Source of the DNA: Thecamonas trahens ATCC 50062
Taxonomy: Eukaryota; Apusozoa; Apusomonadida; Apusomonadidae
DNA length: 24,895 nt
Assembly (NCBI RefSeq): GCF_000142905.1
Contig: NW_013657661.1
Coordinates: forward strand, 37,600 to 62,494
Direction of reading: 5' to 3'
A program made the position numbers and the translations under genes. Positions 9,614-18,755 of the stretch are shown here, piece by piece (positions within the stretch are counted from its first letter, which is position 1; every line of letters starts with the position of its first letter). The notes below the pieces were generated by a model that did not search any database, had not been told where the DNA came from, and saw only the letters and a list, made by a program, of their open reading frames with translations.

Positions 9614-9680
9614 CTGGGTAAACCAGGTTGAAAAGGTGCAAGGCTTTGTTGACGACGGATCGACGAAAAACACAGGTACC

Positions 9681-10908
9681 ATGAGCAACAAGCTGCAACA
9701 TATGGCGTACGAGTGCAAGGGCTTGCATGGGCCCGGGGTCAAGAGCGTGTGCGAGGTGCGGAGTCCTGGCGAGGAACTTTTTTCCGTCGACCGCATCATC
9801 ATTCCCATTTTCCAGCGGCGGTACTGCTGGACGGCAAAGGTGGTGACCACGCTTCTGTCCGACGCCATGGATGCCGGTGCCACGGGCCGCCACGCCATGG
9901 GCAAGGCCATTTTCGTGCCGGGCGCCCAGGACCGGACCCTGGTCTGCGTCGATGGGCAGCAGCGGCTGACTACGGTCTCGCTGTTAGTGGCGGCGGTGGC
10001 GCGTGTGGCGCGCGCCCGCGCGTGGTGCGACGAGCTTGAGCGCGATCAGCTGCTGGCTGCGTGTCAAGCACTGCTCTGGAGCGACGAGCCGCCAGCGTCG
10101 GGGCCGGACGGGGTCGTTGAGGGCGAGGACGTGCCGAGCGCCCGGCTCTCGCCATCGTATCCGGACCGAGCTCCGTTCTTTACAGCGGCGATGGGCGGAG
10201 ATCCGGCTGGGCGCCCGGCGCGGCGCGATCGCTAGTCCCGGCTGCGTTTGCGGCTGCAGTAGACGTCATCGATGCGCTCGCCACGCCTCGCCTTGCGTGG
10301 ATGCTCCAGGCCATCAGCTCGGGCCTCTCGTTCATCCACTATGAGCTCGCCTCTGCCGAGCACGCCGTCGACATCTTCCTCTGGCTTCAGGAGCGGTCGA
10401 TCTTCACCCGCATCTTTGCGCACGTGGCCAAGCCCGGTGTCACCCTGCGCGCCGCCGATCTTCTCCGGAACCTTGTCCTCTCCGAGTGGACCAACGATAG
10501 CGTCGCCGAGCAGACGTCCAAGTACGTCGAGCTGTGGCTCCCGCTCGACACCAAGTTTGCCACCGCCGACGCCTTTGACGCGTTTCTCGCTGCCTTTGCC
10601 GCCCACCTCTCGGCCTCGGGCGAGATCGAGGCGCTCACCCAGGCCGCGGGCGAAGATGCCGCCGCACACGCCACCGTCGCCCTTGATGACATGGTTCGGA
10701 CCCTTGCCTCCCGCATCAACGCCCCGGGCTTCACCCCCCGGACTTTTCCAACATCGAGCTCTACTTTGCCCTCGCCACCTGGGTCCGACTCTCTGCCGTC
10801 GTCCATCCCAGCGACACCGGCATCGCCGAGCACATCATTGCCCGTCTCTCGCAAGCTGTCGCCGACTATGCCCCGTTGTCAGGTGAGGTGTCTGCGAGCG
10901 AGCAGTAG
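9681..10908 (+). CDS. DUF262 (GmrS N-terminal-like) protein, two frame breaks, no nuclease domain seen
   Basis: Starts at ATG 9681 (GGTACCATG). The first segment carries the two DUF262 hallmarks: IPIFQRRYCW (residues 41-50) and VDGQQRLTT (90-98). In bacterial GmrSD, SspE and BrxU-type defence proteins the DGQQR motif belongs to a ParB/Srx-like nucleotide-binding or nicking domain. After a frame break near 10193-10195 the next segment continues the family (VDIFLWLQERSI, then GVTLRAADLLRNLVLSEW, a match to the usual GVPLSxADLIKNxL block). After a second break in a C6 run (10734-10739) the last segment (DFSNIELYFALATWVRLS) runs to TAG at 10906. Adding one base at each break gives about 409 residues. 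No DUF1524/HNH domain follows, unlike full GmrSD. Because the same single-base losses affect neighbouring genes, I call it a gene with sequence errors rather than a proven pseudogene. Its role in a eukaryote is unknown; bacterial ancestry is possible. Confidence 0.75.
10193..10195 (+). other. Frame break 1 in the DUF262 gene
   Basis: The upstream frame fits the family through APFFTAAMG and then hits TAG at 10233. The downstream frame is open from 10121 and fits from about 10196. One extra G in GGG would join them. The exact place is uncertain within about 10150-10232. Confidence 0.6.
10734..10739 (+). other. Frame break 2 in the DUF262 gene at a C6 run
   Basis: Before the run the frame reads INAPGFTP. 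After it, a one-base shift gives DFSNIELYFALATW with codon usage like the neighbours, while the original frame becomes Ser/Pro low complexity. C7 instead of C6 would restore the frame. No GT donor is close enough for an intron. Confidence 0.72.
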
Positions 10909-11265
10909 CACACGAGCTGTAGCTTGCCAGCCTTGCGCGTTTCTCATCAAAACAACACGACTTTGTGTGCATCGTATCCAACCCGCCCGCCCGCACTTTC
11001 CGACGCAAGCATTGGACGAATCCAATACGTGCACCCCCCTCCCTGTTCAAACCCGCACCCAAACATGTGCCCAAACCCATGCCCATCATGACCCCTTCCT
11101 TGATCCGACTCGCCCTGGCGTCGGGCCACTCGCACCACAACCCGTCGCCACACCTGGCGTGCACCCACCGTCCACCATTCCCACCCACCGCCCCAGTCAC
11201 ACCACTCCCTCCGCACGTCCACCCCACCCGTTCCCATCATGTGGTACCTGCACACAGTAGTGACC
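10909..11265. other. Intergenic region between the DUF262 and small membrane protein genes
   Basis: A C-rich spacer of about 357 bases with no conserved coding frame. It contains a CCAAT/ATTGG dyad at 11011-11026. An open frame running through it encodes only Pro/His/Thr-rich low complexity. An in-frame ATG at 11239 could start the next gene 27 bases earlier. Confidence 0.65.
11011..11026. promoter_or_regulatory. Inverted repeat ATTGGA-CGAA-TCCAAT (double CCAAT box)
   Basis: Perfect six-base arms with a four-base loop place a CCAAT motif on each strand, about 240 bases upstream of the next start codon. The core TTGG-N6-CCAA is shared with 9490-9505. Function inferred from symmetry only. Confidence 0.4.
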
Positions 11266-11764
11266 ATGGCCGAGTCGACCCTCTTCACTCTCCAAGTACG
11301 CCCCTCGCCCTTCTCCACCCCCCCCCCTCGCGATGGCCCAGGCCCTCCACTTTATGGTTCGTCCCGACTCGGCACTGCGGCTGTACTTTGGCGATGACTT
11401 TGTCGAGTCGGCGCCGGCGAGGACACTCACAGCACTGCGGATGACACTGGCAATCGCTGGCGCTGCGTCGATCGTTCTCGCCGCGCTGCTGTGTGTCTCG
11501 GCACGGTTCATGTCCAAGGCCAAGTGCCGATCGCTCGGCCAGGCCCATGTGGTGGCTGCTGCCTTTTTCGGCTGGTCCATCTTTGGCTCGACTGCTCTTG
11601 TTGATGCCGGCTTCCCCATCCGCCCGTACATGCTGTGGGCGGTGGTCAACGGCCTGCTCGGCCTCTTCTTCCTCACCACAACCTCCATCGCGCGCAGGTA
11701 CGATCCGTCTGCCATGCCGCCGCTCTCGAGTGATGACGCCGCTGCGGCGACCAAGTCCGAGTAG
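11266..11764 (+). CDS. Small multispan membrane protein of unknown function
   Basis: I propose exon 1 at 11266-11295 (MAESTLFTLQ), a 46-nt intron, and exon 2 at 11342-11764, for 150 residues. ATG 11266 has the best context (GACCATGG). ATG 11239, in frame, would add nine residues, and ATG 11333 would avoid the intron altogether. Three hydrophobic helices are clear: around LTLAIAGAASIVLAALLC-like residues 44-66, AHVVAAAFFGWSIFG (about 80-103) and MLWAVVNGLLGLFFL (about 107-127). The tail is Ala/Ser/acidic and probably cytosolic. I do not recognise the family. Its stop codon lies seven bases from the stop of the convergent receptor-like gene, so their 3' ends must overlap. Codon usage and third-position GC are like the neighbours, supporting a real gene. 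Confidence 0.68.
11296..11341 (+). other. Putative 46-nt intron in the small membrane protein gene
   Basis: Donor GTACGC is the same hexamer as in the first gene; the acceptor is GGCCCAG. It is phase 0 and contains a C10 run. The short length and the alternative start at 11333 leave this uncertain. Confidence 0.5.
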
Positions 11765-11771
11765 CCTGACC

Positions 11772-14700
11772 TCACCACTCGCCGGCCTCCAGCGCAATCC
11801 CGTCGCCGTCGCGGTGGACGTCCGGCTCGCCGCCGTCGACCACCAGATGGTCCATGTCGTCGTAAAATGCCACCCGGTGGTCGAGCTTGCCTGCCCGCCA
11901 CGCCACCGACAGCTGCCACAGCTCCCAGAAGATGGCGAGGACACAAATGGCGAGGACGCTGCCGATGACCGCCCACGCGCTGCCCGTTGCCACCGCCCGT
12001 GCCTCGCTCGACGGCTCCTTCTCCGAAAGTGCAACGCGCCGAGGACCGCCATCGCCACCAGCAGCGCCTCAAACACGTTCGAGAACACGTTATGTGTCCG
12101 CGAACGGTACGGCGACGCATGCAAATGCATGCACAGCGAGGTGAGGAGGAGCGCAAACACAAGCGCGAGCTGAAAGTACGCGTGTTGCGTCATAAACAGG
12201 TCAAAGACAACCACCCCGAACCGCTTCGCCATCAAGCCCATCTCCCAAAAGTACGTCCCGGCCCGGTACCGCGCAAAGAGCGAGCCGTAGAGCGCCACGT
12301 TGCGGGGCGAGTCGAGATCGTGCCGCGCCTGGTAGAGTGCAAAGCCCATCCCCAGCGGAGCGCACACATACGCCACAGACGTCACCAGCCCGAGCGGAAA
12401 CAGCACCCACCATCCCCCCACGTAGCACTCAACTTCGGGTGCCGCATCCAAGTAGAACCTGCCGTTTGGCAGCGCCGAGCAGTCAAAGAGCTCCAATGCA
12501 GCCTTGGACGCCGGAATGTACAGTGGCGGTATCATAATCACTGCTGCACGGACCAACAGCAGCAGCGAGTACTGCTTGGTCGGCCGCACGAGTCGGAGCA
12601 GTACAAAGACGCTGCAAAAGACCAGCACCACAACGAGCGGAAAGCAGATCGCGAGCACGTAGCGCGCCCCAAAATCCGTCACGCTGCACCCGGTCGCAAA
12701 CGTCCGGGACGAGAACATCAGCATCGACGAGAGGACAGAACCGACCGACGACGTTCCCACCGGCCACGAGAAATCCATGCCCAGCAGAACTGTCATGATC
12801 TGGAGTGTCGCAATCGCCAGCGAGACATGCACAAACGCAAAGTTGCCCAGCCGCGACGACTGAGCATCGCCCGTCGCCCGAGACTCAAACATCGCCGCCT
12901 GTGACCCGTAGATCGCCGTGGCGAGAACAGCAAGCCCCATCAAGACTGCGAGCACAAAGTACAGGCTGACAAGCGCAGAGCTTGCCGGCGGACACCGCTC
13001 GCACGCTCGCGCGTCAAAGTAGTACCCGGCCTGGCACTCGCGGCAGAGATGTCCGCCGTACCCACGCCCGCATCGCGCACCTGGGCCGACGTAACTGCCG
13101 TTAGAGCCCTCGAGTGCGCCAACACACGCCGCCGATGGCGTGCATGGCGTAAAAAGGTCGTACTCGAGCGCCCACCAGCCGTCCAGCGGCTCGGGCGCCG
13201 CAAGCCGTCCCGCACAACGCGCGCCGCGCGGACACGCCCCGCAAGCCAGCCCACTCACCCCTGGCCTTGGCGTATACCGCCCCGCAGTGCACACGCATGC
13301 GGCCCGGATCGCAGAGCCCTCTGCCGAGGTCGTCCCCGCCGGACACACGCTGCAGCTTGTCGCGCCCGTCTCTGTGTACGTCCCCTCCAGGCACGGCGAG
13401 CACTGGCGCGACAAAAACGACGAACCGCTCGCCTCGACCGTCCCCGGTGCACACGCAGTAAACACCGTTTCTGCGGCCGTCGGGATCGCCGTCAGGGCCT
13501 CGGAAAACACTTCCCGCGGAACGCCCGCGCCTGGAGCACGTATGGTGACGCCGCCCGCAGACCGCCCACATGGATCGCCGGCAGATCCACCGTCGTATTG
13601 AACGCTACAACGCCGCCGGGTCGGCCATTGACAAACAGCACCACCCCGCCGGCAATGCTTCCGCTGCCTGGAGGCAGCGGGATCGCCACTTCAAGCGCCT
13701 CTGTCCCCGCCGCAAGCACCGTCACCCGCATGCTGTCAAGGTCCAAGTTGATCTCGCATGCACGCCCGCCCACGATCCCGAGCTGCACTCACAAAGTCCG
13801 ACGTCGACGCATGCGCCGTTGGAGCATGCTGGGCGGCAAAATGGCTCGTCGCCGTCTTGCCCGCCACGGTTCTCGTCCACGTGCAGGAGCGCGTACCCGC
13901 CGTTGAACCGGTCCACGCCTCTAGCGCCCACCGCCAACATGTTCCCACCAGCCACAATCGCCGCGCCCAACAGCGTCCGATCGTTGGACAGCGGCTCCTC
14001 GATGGCCGCAAACCAGAGCCACTGGCTCTCAGCGCTTGCGTTGCGCCGGAGCAGGACAAGCTCGCCACGATCGCCACCCGAAGGGTACGTCGGTAGCCCT
14101 ATCCCAAGCACATCCATCGCCTCGGCGTAGACCAGGCTGGCGCCAAATCTCGAGTCGATGACCCGCTGTGGCACCACCGGGTTCGCCACCAGCGGCTCGC
14201 GGAAATGCGTCACCGCCGTCCAGTTGCGGAACGACTGCCCGCCGCTCAACACAGCCACAGCCTCGGCCGCATCGTACGGGTTGGCCCCCTCGAGACGGTA
14301 CTCAACCACAGAGCCGACATTGCTAAAGTCAACGTCGCGCGGGCAGCCAGCAAAGATCGTATCGTCTGATGCCGCGAGCGCGCTTCCGCAGTACTCGCCA
14401 GACGACGCCGCTGACACGGTACAGTCAGGCTTGCCGCCGAGCGGCGAGACCAGAACGGCTGTCGACACAAAGTGCGCCGGCGACGAGACCGACACCGTCG
14501 AGTCGAGCGCAAACACATACACCTTGCCTTCGTTTGTCTGCACGTTGCCTGGACAGGTCACACCGCCATCGCCGCGTGGCGCGCCGATCGCCAGAAATAG
14601 GTTTGGCGCGAGTCCCTGGCCGGCATTGTCCAGCACCACGTTCTGCAGCACGTCAAGCTCACCGGCATCGCTCGACGGCAGCGCCTGTGGCTTGGTCGGC

Positions 14701-15680
14701 TTCGAGCTCCGGTCCGCAAAGTAGTAGTCGTACGCAAAGCCTGAATTGAAGGCCAGTGCCGTGCCAAACTGCACCCCCTCCACGGTGTTGCTCGAGCTGC
14801 CGTGGATAGCGCCGGCATCGATCGTCGCGTTGCTGGGGTAGAGGACGTGGACGTTGTCGGATGAAAAACTGCCCGACGTCGACGTCCGCCAAAACACAAA
14901 CACAGCGCCGACCTCCTGCCCGAGCAAGTTCGAGCACAGCCGCGGTGCTGATGACGCCACCAGCCGCGCGTCAGGAGAGATGATCACGGTGTTGGCCCCG
15001 CCAATGAGATACCTGGCGAACTCGCCGCACATCGCATCGCTCAGTATAGGCGGCTGCAGCACTGATTCCAGCTTGAATCCAGCTAGGGTCTCTGGTGTGC
15101 GCATCGCCTTGTACACAAACAGTGCGCCTCGGGGAAACGCGGCCATCCCCGCCAGGTTCGTGCCCACCACCAGCCACTTGCCCGATGGATGCATGGCCAA
15201 GCTGCGGCCAAACTGATAGGCATCGCCATACGGCGCAATGTCCTCTGGGGGCTCCAGCACAACCTTTCGTGCATAGTCATCGCCCTCACGCTCGTAAATC
15301 AGCACCCGGCCACGGAAGCAATCCGATGGGCTCGACGGACACGTGCCAGCTGCCTCGTACAGCGGCGCCGACACCGCCAAAACGCCTCCAAACCGCGACA
15401 TCGCCAACGCCGACCCCAGCTGTTCTCCTGTTGCGTTGCTATCCATCTTGAGGTCGTCATCAATGGTGGTAACCCGTCCTCGGAACTTTTCCTCGCGAGC
15501 CAGAGGATGCACGCCACCACGCTGCGCCCTCGACACGTTTGCCGATGGCGACAATGGAGCAAAGCGAAAGTTGGCAAAGACAGGGGGGCCGGCCTCCGTG
15601 TTAAAGGCATGGCACACGCAGCCAGCCAGAAGCCCCACACCCACCACCGCCACGAGCACCGGTAAAGAGTGTATGCGCAT
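11772..15680 (-). CDS. Receptor/channel-like protein: beta-propeller, EGF, cysteine-rich region and about eight TM helices; three frame breaks
   Basis: ATG 15680 begins a signal peptide (MRIHSLPVLVAVVGVGLLAG). With one base added at each of three breaks the protein has about 1303 residues. Residues about 55-610 hold repeated FG-GAP-like blades (GEQLGSALAMS, YQFGRSLAMHPSGKWLVVG, CGSALAASDDTIFAGCP, SRFGASLVYAEAMDVLGIG). An EGF-like module follows (CRPACSNGACVDVGLCEC, about 617-640). Next comes a fibronectin-III-like stretch (about 645-725), then a cysteine-rich region of the GCC2/GCC3 (ephrin-receptor-like) type with CSPCLEGTYTETGATSCSVC (about 740-890). About eight hydrophobic helices fill about 900-1270, and a short acidic tail ends the protein. 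This order is seen in large protist surface proteins with TRP-like membrane regions. Sensing or channel function is inferred. The frames are continuous in domain logic, so I treat it as one gene. Two or more separate genes are less likely because no segment after the first has its own sensible start. Confidence 0.78.
12026..12028 (-). other. Frame break near the last TM helix of the receptor-like gene
   Basis: The sense strand has CAC TTT CGG. One extra T gives H-F-S-E-K-E-P and continues into the last hydrophobic helix (AVIGSVLAICVLAIFWELW) and the stop at 11772. Without it the frame becomes an Arg-rich run. Confidence 0.75.
13504..13507 (-). other. Frame break between FN3-like and cysteine-rich regions
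   Basis: T4 on the sense strand. Five T would give RGKCFSEALTAIPTAAETV and link the two regions. The upstream frame otherwise stops within five codons. Confidence 0.72.
13765..13767 (-). other. Frame break inside the EGF-like module
   Basis: G3 on the sense strand. G4 would give SWAGRACEINLDL, which completes the EGF pattern (C-x-C...WxGxxCE). Without it the frame loses the last cysteine and stops 15 codons later. Confidence 0.75.
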
Positions 15681-15697
15681 GTATTTGCACAGGTAGA

Positions 15698-15713
15698 GGG
15701 GGGGGGGGGGGGG
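15698..15713. repeat. G16 homopolymer
   Basis: Sixteen G on the + strand, 18 bases upstream of the receptor-like start codon; C16 on that gene's sense strand. Confidence 0.95.
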
Positions 15714-15853
15714 AGCATAGCGTGCACGGCTTGTCGGGTTTTTTTTGCCGGATGATTTCGATGTGTCAGTGAGGGTCAGATGGCCAGCAGCCAGCGTTTG
15801 GCAGGAAGATGGTAGGGTCTTGACAGAGCGTGTTACTGCTTTCGCGCGCGCCC

Positions 15854-15900
15854 GTGTGTTTGTGTGTGTATGTGTGTTTGTGTGTGTGTGTGTGTGTGTA
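15854..15900. repeat. TG microsatellite
   Basis: Mostly perfect TG units with a few extra T and one A, upstream of the receptor-like gene. On the sense strand of that gene it is a CA repeat. Confidence 0.92.
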
Positions 15901-16014
15901 CAGGAGAGGGGGGAGGGGAACGGGGGTGGGGGGGGGATGATCGCGAATTCAATGATCAGGCGATATGACATCCTCACTCGAACAACGCCGCACCCATGCA
16001 CGACTTTGGGCCCA

Positions 16015-18755
16015 CTATGCGGGGAATCGATGGAGGATGGTCATGTTCCGCAGGACGTACCAGTGCGGGAGAGGACGGATGCAGACGTGAAGCTTACCGG
16101 CTTTTGCAGCGGGGAGCGAAGAGATAGCATTGGCGACGGTCTTGCACTCGTCGCGGTCGTTGATGTGGGCGATGGCCCAGTCGGTGGATGCGACCGAGAC
16201 AAAGTCGACAATGGCAGCGACAACGTCCCGAAGCATGTACTCTTCGCCGAGTTGGTTAAGGGCATCAGCAAGGTCCGAGCGGGCATGCGCCTGCCACGGC
16301 TTGTGGACAAAGATGAGAACGGCGCGCGCCTGTGGCACGCCGTGCACAAACTCGCCCTCGTAGAGGACAGCCTCGCGCGGAATCGACCGAAGGGTGCCAA
16401 ACCCATGCAGATCGTACCGATGGCCTCCAAAAGTCCCGACGTAGCTCACACCAAGCTCCGGCATGATCCACTCGCCGTCGACCGGCCGCCCGTTCGCAAA
16501 CGTGCCGTCGACAATCTCGCCGTCACCGAGGCGCAGCACGCCCGACACCGGCTGCAGCGTCTCAAACCGGCCCTCGAACATCACCCCATTGCCGTACACA
16601 ATCTGACCAACGCATCCGTTGTCGTACCCAAGCGGCCGGGCCCGCCGGCTCGCCTGAAGCTCTCTCCGCGGCGCATCCCACACGCCCGAGAACACGCTCC
16701 CATCGAGCTCGGAAACAAACGAGCCGGGTCCCGACCACTCGCCGCGCTCAAACCACCCGTCGTACACGCCGGCCTCCATCGGAAGCTGGAACACACCGGC
16801 GCCATGCCGGAACCCGCCGCGGTGGTCGCCGCGGTATCGCCCGGCCTGCACCGCAGGCGCCAACGGATCGCACCCGCTCTCGTCCTCCCACACCTCGTGA
16901 TCGCCGCATCCAGTAAAGGCGTCATCGGCAAACGAGCCCACAAACCGCCCATGCTCGCACACAAGCTCGCCATACCCGCTCCGTTCTCCCTGCTCAAACG
17001 ATCCCACGTACCGCGCTCCAGACGCAAACAGCAGCATGCCGTGGCCGTGCGGTAGCTCGGTCTCGACATCCACATGACCCTCGTACCGCCACGGCGTTGT
17101 GGCACAGCTCCCCTTCCGCAGCGGCAGGGGAGCTGCGTCGCCCACCACCATCGACTCGCCTGACGACGTCAAGTCCATCATTGAGCCCACCTCTTCCGCT
17201 AGCTTGAGCGAGAGCTCGCCTAGCGCCAGAGTCACTCGCCGCTCCTCGCGCTCCTCGCGCTCGAGCCACGAGTCGTGCGATGCCGTCCGTCGTCCGCTCC
17301 CGTTGCCATTACCCCCCACTGGAAGCTCCGTCGTCGTCCGCGCCGCCAATCGCAAGTACGATCTGGGCACTGCAAACACAACCTCGGCTTGCGCTGCTGC
17401 CAGATCGCTCAGCACGCTCCGACTGCTGGCCGACGTCCACCCCGAGCTCGATCGATTCGACGACGCCGACCTCGAGAGCGAGCCTGAGCTCGCTTGCGGC
17501 GACCGCGACGCTCGCAGCTTGCTCAGCGGCGAGAGGTCGAGCGATTCCGAGAGCTTGTCCTTGGAGCTTGCCGTCGCTGCCCGGTTTAGCGCCGAGACAA
17601 CCGACGACCCCCTTCTAGCTGCGAAAGCGATGCCGGCCGCACCCGCGACTGGCGCCGCCTGCGCCGCGCTCCCCACGGTACGTCCGAGACAATCACCACA
17701 GACATGCCACCTAACATGCCCGAGATCCGCGCGCTCCAGTCAAAGAACTCGGGAAACGTCTCTGCAAAGGTGAGCCACTCGGCAAACGTCACCACGTCGC
17801 ACGACGTCGTTTGCGCCACCGCCATCACCCACGCCACATCATCCGCAGCTGATGACAAAGCGTAGCGCGCCATGCGCCGAACAGGCATCGTACTGGCTGC
17901 CTCATTGACCCACCCCCGCTCCGAGCTCACACGCCGCGAAGAGTGTGCGCGGTGCGGAAGCCGAAGCACCTCGCGACCGCGGTCGCCATCGCTGCTTGTC
18001 CGGCGATGCCGGACCCGCCGCGACCGCCGCTTGCTCAACCGCGGCGACTTGCTCTCGCTGCGTCTTGCCGTGCCCGTCGCTCGGCTGATAGTCACGTCTG
18101 CTACTGAGAACAACAGCTCGAGCTCAACCTTGGACAGCTCGCCGTTGCCGTCGCAGTCGTAGCAGTGAAAGAGGAACGAAGCCTTCTTCTCCACAGGCGT
18201 CGCCGACATGACCATCCCCAGCCCACCTACCAACTCCAGACAGTCGATCGTGCCCGAGCCGTCGACATCAAAGGTGTGAAAGGCGACCCGAGTCCAGGTC
18301 TCGTTCGACAAGACCGCCGCCTCGTGCGCCGTCACGCCCCCGGTCTCAGCATCCGCCACTGAGAGCGCCGTCGCCAGGATGGAGCACATCACCACAAAAC
18401 GATTTTCAGTCAGCATAGTGTCGACCGAGAGCGCCTTCAGATCGGCATCGCTCAGGCCGGCTGTCTTGGACGACGGCATGGTGCCGAGCACAAACTCGAC
18501 TGTGGCAGTTTTTGAACACCGTCAGACGCACATATCCAATGCGACACGGATCGACAGCAAACGAACAGTGAGTGCGGCTCCATCCCCCCCCCCCCTACCA
18601 AATTGCTCTTTTCACCGAACCCAGACCCGCACCACCACCGTACCCCATAGGGCCTCGACAAGGCGCTTATTGAGCGCTGTCCATCTCTTTGCGGCTGTCA
18701 CAAACTCAGAGTATGTAATACGCTCGTTCGCTTTTCGCGAGCTCCGCGCTCCCAT
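16015..18755 (-). CDS. EF-hand calcium sensor fused to MORN repeats, with N-myristoylation signal; one intron, one frame break
   Basis: Exon 1 (18755-18644) encodes 37 residues starting MGARSSRK, which fits the N-myristoylation pattern (Gly2, Ser6, basic 7-8), followed by the helix ITYSEFVTAAKRW. Exon 2 (18499-16015) joins in phase 1. Two canonical EF loops follow: DVDGSGTIDCLE (115-126) and DCDGNGELSKVE (152-163), both with acidic position 1 and Glu at position 12. A basic Ser/Arg linker (about 180-235) and another helical segment come next. After one frame break at 17671-17674 the protein enters a Ser-rich linker and then MORN-like repeats (about 509-760; YEGHVDV...HGHGMLLF, ARYVGSFEQGERSGYGEL, YDGWFERGEWSGPGSF). 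The corrected length is about 865 residues. MORN repeats bind membranes or phosphoinositides, or scaffold partners. A membrane-tethered, calcium-responsive scaffold is inferred. The MORN frame has no ATG before residue 480, which supports the fusion over two genes. Confidence 0.78.
17671..17674 (-). other. Frame break joining the EF-hand and MORN parts
   Basis: G4 on the sense strand. G5 gives VPWGSAAQAAPVAG and continues into the MORN frame. Without it the EF frame ends in an Arg-rich run and stops at 17586. No intron with matching phase was found here. Confidence 0.7.
18500..18643 (-). other. Intron of the EF-hand/MORN gene
   Basis: On the sense strand the donor is GTACGG (18643) and the acceptor AACTGCCACAG (18500). 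The intron is 144 nt and phase 1. The sense strand carries G12 (18595-18584 on the map). The joined product reads ALW-VEFVLGTMPSS, and the exon 1 frame fits the EF-hand gene exactly. Confidence 0.72.
18584..18595 (-). repeat. G12 (sense) homopolymer in intron
   Basis: Twelve C on the + strand, a G tract in the transcript, inside the intron of the EF-hand/MORN gene. Confidence 0.93.

Larger units (their letters stand above)
9008..9680. other. Divergent promoter region between CHRD and DUF262 genes
   Basis: These 673 bases separate two divergent genes and must hold both promoters. Left to right they contain three perfect copies of GGGAGGGAGTG (9053-9085), an A9 run, (CA)12 at 9184-9207, G12 at 9239-9250, a GGA-repeat block to about 9290, a further A9 run near 9472, a TTGG-N6-CCAA dyad at 9490-9505, and a short upstream ORF at 9590-9613. 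No RNA gene or longer coding region is supported. Confidence 0.75.
15681..16014. other. Intergenic region upstream of the receptor-like gene
   Basis: A spacer of 334 bases between tandem minus-strand genes. It holds G16 (15698-15713), a T8 run near 15739, a TG microsatellite (15854-15900) and a G-rich stretch (15903-15937). The long in-frame extension upstream of ATG 15680 is low complexity and is not coding in my view. No other feature is seen. Confidence 0.75.

Noticed and set aside
10157-10185. A 29-nt GTATCC...TTTACAG segment that would fix frame break 1 of the DUF262 gene if spliced
   Set aside because: The phases do match, but it would be much shorter than other introns here and would delete a family-like stretch (YPDRAPFF). 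A missing base explains the break better.
10880-10890. Strong donor CAG|GTGAGG at the end of the DUF262 gene
   Set aside because: No downstream exon with matching frame and coding character was found before the next gene. The frame ends naturally at TAG 10906.
17622-17684. Intron GTACCG...TTTCGCAG to join the EF-hand and MORN parts
   Set aside because: At 63 nt it keeps the EF frame, which then meets a stop codon, so it does not connect to the MORN frame. A one-base loss fits instead.
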